A DNA stretch of 7,908 nt from CAYWTX01 sp964461295 (GTDB lineage Bacteria; Planctomycetota; Phycisphaerae; SM23-33), in NCBI GenBank assembly GCA_964461295.1, contig CAYWTX010000177.1, positions 1-7,908 on the forward strand, written 5' to 3'. This document shows, in pieces, positions 5,913 through 7,908 of the stretch. The notes beneath the pieces were generated by a model. It saw only the letters and a list, made by a program, of their open reading frames with translations. It had not been told where the DNA came from and made no database searches. Position 1 is the first letter of the stretch. Each line of letters opens with the position of its first letter. A program made the translations under genes and the position numbers.

Positions 5913-7040
5913 TCACTTCGCCGCCCGGGGGAAGCGTTTGTCGAGGAAGCGGCCGTTTTGCAGCAGGAGATTGCCGTCCAGGAACACCTTGCCGCTGGTG
6001 CGCAGGTCGCAGACCATGTCCCAGTGCAGGCCGCTCTCGTTGCGGCTGCCGGTTTCGGGATAGCCCGCGCCGACGGCCAGGTGAACCGTGCCTCCGATCT
6101 TCTCGTCGAACAGCGTGTTCCGCGTGTAGCGGGCGATGCTGTAGTTGGTGCCGAAGGCCAGTTCGCCCAGCAGGCGAGAGCCCTTGTCCATGTCCAGCAT
6201 CGCCTCGAGGTAGTCGAGGCCCTTGTCGGCCTCGGCCCGCACCACCTTGCCGGCGCGGAACTCCAGCAGGACGTTGGCGACCTCGCGCCCGTGATGCACG
6301 GCCGGGAAACTGAAACGGATGTGCCCCTCGGCGCTGGTCTCGACGGGGCCGGTGAAGACTTCGCCGTCGGGGAAGTTCTCGTGGCCGTCGCAGTTGATCC
6401 ACTTGCGCCCGGCGACGGAGAGGGCGATGTCGGTGTCGGCGGCGACGATGCGGACGCTGCGGGCGCGGTTGCACGCGGCGGCCAGGGCCTTTTGCGAGGC
6501 CGAGATGGCCTTCCACGTGCGGACGGGGTCGGCGTCGTCGAGGTGCCCGGCCGAGAAGACGAAGCTTTCATATTCTTCGAGGGACATTTCGGCATCCTGG
6601 GCGTTGGCGTGGGTGGGCCATTGCGTTCCGACCCACTTCAGTTCGCCCCTGGCGGCGCGGTCGAGGAAGACCTTGCTGATCTTCTTGTTGGCGGCCGCGG
6701 AGACGGCCATCTTCCTGGGGTCGGCGTTGGTGAGTGCCCGGGTGTTGGTGTCAGCCCAGATGCCCAGGGAGGCGTCGATGCGTTTGACGCGGAACATGCG
6801 GGTGGGCGAGACGTACTTGAGTTGCTCGTCGTTCGCCTCGGCGAAGAAGATCTCGTTGAGTCCGCCGATGCCGACGTGGGTCTCGACGAAGGCCCCGCGG
6901 CGCAGGGCGGCGCGGTAGCACTCGCGGATGAGCGGGGCGGCCACGGCGTCGCCGTTGATCAGCAGCGTCTGGCCCCGCTTGAGGCCCAGCGAGTATTCGA
7001 TCAGCAGTCCGGCAAGTTTCTGGACGCGGGGATCCGTCAT
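5913..7040 (-). CDS. Aminopeptidase, peptidase family M29 (thermophilic metalloprotease family)
   Basis: This 375-residue enzyme belongs to family M29 (AmpS/AmpT/PepS type), cytoplasmic two-metal aminopeptidases that remove N-terminal residues from peptides. The length is close to the usual 370-415. The metal-binding and catalytic set is visible in order: Glu227 in NFPDGEVFTGP, Glu293 in GELAFG, His320 in GTVHLAVG, Tyr327 in GAGYPE, and His339 and Asp341 in LHWDMV. The N-terminal half carries the family's LLIEYSLGLKRGQTLLI opening. The ATG at 7040-7038 has AAGGA (about 8 nt upstream) as ribosome site. The reading frame stays open far upstream to 7595, but that part is antisense to the divergent gene and has no family similarity. 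It is first in the - strand gene row, 58 nt before the antitoxin gene. Substrate preference cannot be judged. Confidence 0.92.
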   Translation of the reverse strand: MTDPRVQKLAGLLIEYSLGLKRGQTLLINGDAVAAPLIRECYRAALRRGAFVETHVGIGGLNEIFFAEANDEQLKYVSPTRMFRVKRIDASLGIWADTNTRALTNADPRKMAVSAAANKKISKVFLDRAARGELKWVGTQWPTHANAQDAEMSLEEYESFVFSAGHLDDADPVRTWKAISASQKALAAACNRARSVRIVAADTDIALSVAGRKWINCDGHENFPDGEVFTGPVETSAEGHIRFSFPAVHHGREVANVLLEFRAGKVVRAEADKGLDYLEAMLDMDKGSRLLGELAFGTNYSIARYTRNTLFDEKIGGTVHLAVGAGYPETGSRNESGLHWDMVCDLRTSGKVFLDGNLLLQNGRFLDKRFPRAAK

Positions 7041-7127
7041 TGGCGGTTCCTTTCGAGTAATCGCATTGTATGCCCGTCCCCTTGGAAGGGAAGGGGGGGT
7101 TGAATATGGTATAACAGAGGCATGAGC
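7041..7127. promoter_or_regulatory. Divergent promoter region between the aminopeptidase and secreted-protein genes
   Basis: This 87-nt gap separates divergent genes. On the - strand TACAAT (7070-7065) is a good -10 candidate about 25 nt before the aminopeptidase ATG, without a convincing -35 at normal spacing. On the + strand TATAAC (7110-7115) is a good -10 candidate. Its transcription start would fall close to the ATG codons at 7122 and 7128, so the mRNA would have almost no leader unless an upstream promoter is used. A run of seven Gs (7093-7099) lies between them. Confidence 0.35.
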
Positions 7128-7908
7128 ATGAGGACGCGCTTCACATCCTGTGCCGTTGTGGCGATCGGGCTGCTGGCAGTTTGCGCCCGCGCCTGCGAGG
7201 TGCCGGTCTTCCGCTACGCGTTGGAACGGTGGGAGGCCGACGCCTACCCGGTGTGGGTGTTCCATCGCGGCGTGCTGAAGGGCGACGCCAACGCGGCGGC
7301 GGCGTACTTGAGGGAGCGTGCGGCGGCTCGCGACGTGACGACGAACGTTGACCCGCGCACGCTGGACGTGACGCGCCAGGCGGACTCGCGGGTGGGAAAG
7401 ATCTGGAAGGAACACTCCAAGTCGCCGCTGCCGCTGATGGTGGTGTGCTATCCGCCGCGGCACGGGAGCGAGGCGACGGCGTGGGCAGCGCCGCTCACGG
7501 CGGAGAACGCCAGGCGGCTGACGGACTCGCCTGCCCGGCGGGAGATTGCCCGGCGCATCCTTGGCGGCCAGACGGCCGTGTGGGTGCTGCTGCAAAGCGG
7601 CGACGCGGCGAAGGACGCGGCAGCCGGGAGGATGCTGAACGAGACGAGCCGGCGGCTGGAGAAGGAGATCGAGCTGCCGCAGCAGGTTCGCGAGGAGTGG
7701 TCGAGCGAGCTGTTGGCGACGGAGGAGCCGGGGGCCAGGCCGGACCGCGCGAGGTTGCGGGTGGAGTTCTCGGTGTTGCCCGTGTCGCGTCAGGACGCCA
7801 ACGAGGCGTTCCTGGTCGGCTCGCTGACGGGCAGCGAGGAGGATCTGCGGGGCAAGTATGCCGGCGAGGTGATGGCGTTCGCGGTGTTCGGCCAGGGGCG
7901 GATGCTGC
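7128..7908 (+). CDS. Secreted protein of unknown function (partial, runs off the window)
   Basis: At least 260 residues are encoded and the frame is still open at the window edge. The N-terminus is a clear signal peptide: MRTRF, a hydrophobic core VVAIGLLAV, and an ARA-C cleavage site after residue 22, so the protein should be exported. The mature part begins CEVPVFRYALERW. Neither LAVC nor ARAC is a standard lipobox, so lipid attachment is doubtful. The start at 7128 is preferred because AGAGG (7116-7120) lies 7 nt upstream; an ATG at 7122 is in frame but leaves only 1 nt after that site. A block reading SPARREIARRILGGQTAVWV stands out near residues 133-152. I recall proteins with this N-terminus and this block in planctomycete genomes, with no known function. 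A thioredoxin-like fold at the start is possible but no CxxC motif is seen. Confidence 0.75.
   Translation, partial: MRTRFTSCAVVAIGLLAVCARACEVPVFRYALERWEADAYPVWVFHRGVLKGDANAAAAYLRERAAARDVTTNVDPRTLDVTRQADSRVGKIWKEHSKSPLPLMVVCYPPRHGSEATAWAAPLTAENARRLTDSPARREIARRILGGQTAVWVLLQSGDAAKDAAAGRMLNETSRRLEKEIELPQQVREEWSSELLATEEPGARPDRARLRVEFSVLPVSRQDANEAFLVGSLTGSEEDLRGKYAGEVMAFAVFGQGRML

Noticed and set aside
5790..7103. Long + strand open frame (437 codons) antisense to the aminopeptidase
   Set aside because: Low-complexity shadow product; the - strand frame shows all the M29 metal ligands.
7041..7595. N-terminal extension of the aminopeptidase frame on the - strand
   Set aside because: The extension is antisense to the secreted-protein gene, Arg/Pro-rich, and unnecessary: the ATG at 7040 has a good ribosome site and gives the normal family length.

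Overview
The window comes from a GC-rich bacterium. The best guess is a planctomycete-type genome (Planctomycetota, possibly Phycisphaerae). That guess rests on the high GC content, a large intracellular bacterial GH38 alpha-mannosidase, and a secreted protein whose mature N-terminus (CEVPVFRYALERW...) I recall from planctomycete and related genomes. It is an inference and no ribosomal marker is present.

Layout. Positions 1-291 hold no gene I can support, but carry a GC hairpin and a plausible sigma70-type promoter. Positions 292-3555 (+) encode a complete 1087-residue GH38 alpha-mannosidase with all metal and catalytic residues. Its inter-domain linkers contain two short repeat-like insertions. 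Positions 3556-3805 form a convergent intergenic region with a strong rho-independent terminator for the + strand and, just before it, a long imperfect hairpin that may be an uncharacterised structured RNA.

From 7040 down to 3806 four genes lie head to tail on the - strand: an M29 metallo-aminopeptidase (7040-5913), a minimal nucleotidyltransferase antitoxin of MntA type (5854-5567), a HEPN ribonuclease toxin of HepT type (5577-5104) and a LarA-family nickel-dependent racemase homologue (5107-3806). The middle pair looks like an intact type VII toxin-antitoxin module. The antitoxin gene overlaps the toxin gene by 11 nt, and the toxin stop codon overlaps the racemase start in an ATGA junction, so a metabolic enzyme appears translationally coupled to the toxin. 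Divergent from the aminopeptidase, a secreted protein of unknown function starts at 7128 (+) and runs off the window.

As a set, the mannosidase (glycan trimming), aminopeptidase (peptide trimming) and LarA homologue (2-hydroxyacid racemisation) suggest polymer and organic-acid catabolism. The toxin-antitoxin module looks like an accessory insertion into, or a founder of, the - strand operon. The most interesting points are the toxin-antitoxin/racemase coupling, the possible structured RNA at 3587-3730, and the repeat-derived segments tolerated in frame inside the mannosidase.
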